64,000 nt of DNA from a bacterium. Lineage in GTDB: Bacteria > Patescibacteria > ABY1 > JACQRZ01. The notes beneath the pieces are model-generated. The model was not told the DNA's origin. It saw only the letters and a list, made by a program, of their open reading frames with translations, and did not search any database. Shown here one piece after another: positions 62,266-64,000 of the stretch (the first letter of the stretch is position 1; each line of letters opens with the position of its first letter). The translations under genes and the position numbers were made by a program. The stretch lies in the NCBI GenBank assembly GCA_030688365.1, contig JAUYIE010000004.1, forward strand, positions 6,565 through 70,564, in the 5' to 3' direction.

Positions 62266-62661
62266 ATCACTAATGTTACCCCCCCCCCGAGGCTTTTACC
62301 AGTCCTGCAAAAGATAAAGTCAGTATATATCCTCTGGCATGGATATTATCAGGTACTGCCAAAAACTCATCGTTACAGTATTGGGCTTCGCATTGATACT
62401 TTATTCGTAGAGCTCATTGAAGCCACCTCCATAGCAGGATTCCTCTCTCGTGAAGAAAAACAACCACTCGTGCGCATCGCTATCAGAAAAAATGACACCA
62501 TAAAAATCTTTCTCATGGTGCTCTGGGAAACAGGATCACTAGAAACAAAACGATATGTCACACTTTCACTACCCCTAGAAGAAATCGGCAGAATGTTGGG
62601 CGGATGGAACGGACAACTACAAAAACAAAACTCTCCCGTCATTGCGAGGGGAGAGAAATGA
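62245..62661 (+). CDS. avd: Avd-like four-helix bundle protein of DGR 2
   Basis: 138 residues from the ATG at 62245, in frame through the 10-C tract; the core starts around LPVLQKIKSVYILW. Helical with FLVEL-type and IRKNDTIKIFLMVLWETGSLE, LPLEEIGRMLGGWNGQL. The start overlaps RT2's 5' end by 21 bp on the other strand. It is a paralogue of the DGR 1 protein. Without the tract, CTG at 62305 or internal starts would be needed. Confidence 0.82.
   Translation: MNEFSGHITNVTPPPRLLPVLQKIKSVYILWHGYYQVLPKTHRYSIGLRIDTLFVELIEATSIAGFLSREEKQPLVRIAIRKNDTIKIFLMVLWETGSLETKRYVTLSLPLEEIGRMLGGWNGQLQKQNSPVIARGEK
62279..62288. repeat. Poly-C (10) tract in the avd2 N-terminus
   Basis: Ten consecutive C. It encodes Pro-Pro-Pro after ATG 62245 and is in frame with avd2. 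One C more or less would break this frame; 11 C would put the ATG at 62273 in frame. Confidence 0.85.
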
Positions 62662-62667
62662 AGAGAG

Positions 62668-62802
62668 TTGCGACGGGCAAACAACAAGCGATTGTCGGGA
62701 TTGAGCATGTTGTCGGGATGAATGTAGTTCGTGTTGAGCCAGAACTCACCATCGTTGAAATTCACGTTGAACACGTTGGGATCGCCATCGGAGTCCGTAA
62801 TG
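62668..62802 (-). repeat. DGR 2 template repeat (TR2)
   Basis: 135 bp, no gaps against VR2. Of 15 differences, 14 are at adenines of the coding (minus) strand and one is T-to-G at 62687. Read in frame it is rich in Asn: NVFNVNFNDGEFW and NTNYIHPDNML. The 5' part matches perfectly for 19 bp. It starts 6 bp after the avd2 stop. The preceding 10 bp (AGAGAGTTGC on the plus strand) is the same as before TR1. Confidence 0.92.
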
Positions 62803-63161
62803 TATACCATGCCATCTGTGCCACTGCCTTATGATTACTCACAAAGCTGTATCGAATCTGCGATCAATAATCGCCCAGCATAATATACCAAGTATCTTCG
62901 TTTTTTGAATAATCTCAATCACCACACTACCCCCAATCGTAATCAAGGATATTCTGGATGAAGGGATACTGGCTTCGGCCGCGGGAAACCATAATCTCCC
63001 GCACGATTCACCTAGCGCCACAATCAGTATACCCTTAATTTTCCAAAAAAATATTCCTCGCCATAATTATGGTTTGGAATATTATTCAATATTAGGTCTA
63101 AGAGCTCGCTTCGCGAGCAAGTAACAAAGTGCAGAAGAGTTAATCCTCCAAAAACTAAGAG
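62803..63161. other. Spacer between TR2 and VR2
   Basis: I see no gene. It holds the hairpin at 63104-63118 and the target 2 downstream flank. A TATTAT box on the minus strand at 62880-62885 could be part of a TR promoter, but no good -35 is visible. Confidence 0.5.
63104..63118. promoter_or_regulatory. GCTCGC-GAA-GCGAGC hairpin downstream of VR2
   Basis: A 6-bp stem with a 3-nt loop, containing GCGAAGC on the minus strand, a DNA mini-hairpin sequence of exceptional stability. It lies 43 bp past the target 2 stop codon. Hairpin/cruciform structures just downstream of VR are known to help target recognition in the Bordetella phage DGR. Confidence 0.55.
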
Positions 63162-63836
63162 CTACTTGCGACGGGCAAACAACACGCGAGCGTCGGGATC
63201 GAGCATGCGGTCGGGATGAATGTAGTCCGCGTAGAGCCAGAACTCACCACCGTCGAAATGCACGTTGAACACGTCGGGAGCGCCAGCGGAGTCCGTAATG
63301 GTATCCATGGCGAGAATAGCCCAGTTTCTGTCGTCTTTTTCTGCTTTTTTCAAAACGACTTCTATTCCGCCCCGTGGTGGACATTTCCCAAGACCTTGTC
63401 TGACTCCTTCAGCAACAACTTTGCTGTACAGTTCGGGTGCTGTATAGCCCAGTTCGGAAACAAGGACTTCAACTATCTCATATTCCTCTTCCTTTTTTAA
63501 AGGATAAGGAAGTTTTCCAAGAAGCTGATCTGCATATTTTCCAATCCTGATTTTCTTTTTTGTTAAAACCTTTTCAACTGCCTTTTTGTCTTTGTACGCA
63601 GGAGCTGAAATGGTCTTGCCCAAAAAAGCAGGCTTAGGTGATTCTTTTTGTTGAATCGTAGTCACAACTTCTCCATCCGATCGGTTAACGAATTTCCCCT
63701 CAATATAATCCTGTAATCCACCAATTAATCCTTCTGGATCAAAAGCATACCCATTTTTTTGACGAATTTGACGTAAAATTTCGCCCAATTGCCCTGTAAT
63801 CGTGTAATACTGTTCGCCTGTGACATTGTTTGCCAT
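63162..63836 (-). CDS. DGR 2 target protein with C-terminal variable domain
   Basis: 224 residues, no signal peptide. N-terminal helical region with GEQYYTITGQLGEILRQIRQKNG (partly) and a Lys-rich middle. Just before the VR, DRNWAILAMDTI resembles the matching place in target 1. VR2 covers residues 179-224 to the last codon: FNVHFDGGEFWLYADYIHPDR is invariant-rich, with variable sites around it. AGGAG lies 6-7 nt before the ATG, so it is well translated. It differs from target 1 in its variable domain type. Confidence 0.85.
   Translation of the reverse strand: MANNVTGEQYYTITGQLGEILRQIRQKNGYAFDPEGLIGGLQDYIEGKFVNRSDGEVVTTIQQKESPKPAFLGKTISAPAYKDKKAVEKVLTKKKIRIGKYADQLLGKLPYPLKKEEEYEIVEVLVSELGYTAPELYSKVVAEGVRQGLGKCPPRGGIEVVLKKAEKDDRNWAILAMDTITDSAGAPDVFNVHFDGGEFWLYADYIHPDRMLDPDARVLFARRK
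63166..63300 (-). repeat. DGR 2 variable repeat (VR2)
   Basis: 135 bp aligned without gaps to TR2, 19 bp identical at the left end and 15 substitutions, 14 at template adenines. It spans to within 2 bp of the stop codon. Confidence 0.92.
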
Positions 63837-63909
63837 GACAAACTCCTTTCTTTCTTATAATAAAAGGTAATTAGTGGTGTTCGTAACCATACGATAGTAA
63901 AATATCCGT

Positions 63910-64000
63910 ATGGCTCAAGGAAAAAACAATGTATTCAGTTGTGCGGCCAACTTTTTGAGAGGAAGGAAGTGTGTTTTTTGCGGTTCATTTAAGGTGAGTA
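63910..64000 (+). CDS. Partial zinc-finger-like protein at the window end
   Basis: An ATG at 63910 opens a frame of 30 codons to the window edge, with two Cys pairs spaced CxxC (KCVFCGS) and one earlier Cys. The start lies inside an inverted repeat (CCATACG at 63887-63893 and CGTATGG at 63907-63913). A TAAAAT box at 63898-63903 suggests a leaderless start. Divergent from DGR target 2. Too short to name. Confidence 0.35.
   Translation, partial: MAQGKNNVFSCAANFLRGRKCVFCGSFKVS

Noticed and set aside
62373..62810. Minus-strand frame over TR2 and avd2
   Set aside because: Its first part is the TR2 translation itself and the rest is antisense to avd2; not a separate gene.
1..64000. CRISPR arrays, rRNA, tmRNA, RNase P
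   Set aside because: No regularly spaced direct repeats and no rRNA or structured-RNA signatures were seen in the gaps.

Overview
The window looks like a chromosomal stretch of a Patescibacteria/CPR bacterium, of the Parcubacteria or Magasanikbacteria type. The evidence is AT-rich, tightly packed DNA, a DUF4012 giant membrane protein, surface proteins with thrombospondin type-3 calcium repeats, a type IV pilus locus with many minor pilins, and almost no biosynthetic genes. TGA is used as an ordinary stop codon, so the recoded Gracilibacteria/Absconditabacteria are unlikely. I cannot place it more finely by eye.

Layout. 0.4-5 kb: a small zinc-ribbon protein, an M23 peptidase, gltX, a membrane protein and tRNA-Lys. 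5.2-10.2 kb: dnaB-recR, rplU, a polyprenyl-phosphate sugar-1-phosphate transferase and cysS. 10.2-16.7 kb: envelope genes (repeat-domain membrane protein, DUF4012 protein, uppS) and a divergent polyprenyl synthase. 16.7-24.7 kb: one long reverse-strand type IV pilus operon (response regulator, pilB, pilC, four minor pilins, two major-type pilins, PAS histidine kinase, response regulator). 24.8-30.9 kb: an orphan gene, a DipZ-like CcdA-thioredoxin fusion, a DsbA-like protein, tRNAs, a TPR protein, tpiA and scpB. 31-41.3 kb: ftsZ-ftsA-dgkA-ybeY and four secreted or anchored surface proteins, one of about 1,210 residues. 41.3-50.7 kb: yqeY, rpsU, hisS, lepB, tRNA-Val, an LCP protein, a PEGA protein, Rel, peroxiredoxin and superoxide dismutase. 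50.7-52.3 kb: a hicAB pair whose hicA carries a nonsense codon, a small zinc protein and vapBC.

The most striking part is 52.3-63.9 kb, which holds two complete diversity-generating retroelements (DGRs) around an ordinary block (xth, topA, dprA, pth, der). Each DGR has a reverse transcriptase, an Avd-like four-helix protein on the opposite strand, a template repeat (TR) just past the avd stop codon, and a target gene whose 3' end is the variable repeat (VR). By hand alignment the TR and VR differ at 21 and 15 positions, of which 20 and 14 are template adenines in the coding orientation. Both avd genes carry a poly-C tract (8 C and 10 C) whose length decides whether an upstream ATG is in frame, suggesting phase variation. 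Two copies of a roughly 150-bp element with perfect 20-24 bp terminal inverted repeats lie on the inner sides of the two DGRs, in opposite orientation; their arms differ between copies but stay complementary within each.

Promoters are recognisable: many genes have a TTGNNN-N16/17-TATNNT sigma70-type site, and several divergent pairs share one -35 hexamer. Strong Shine-Dalgarno sequences occur mainly in front of accessory genes (the DGR targets, the orphan gene at 24.8 kb, the first zinc protein).
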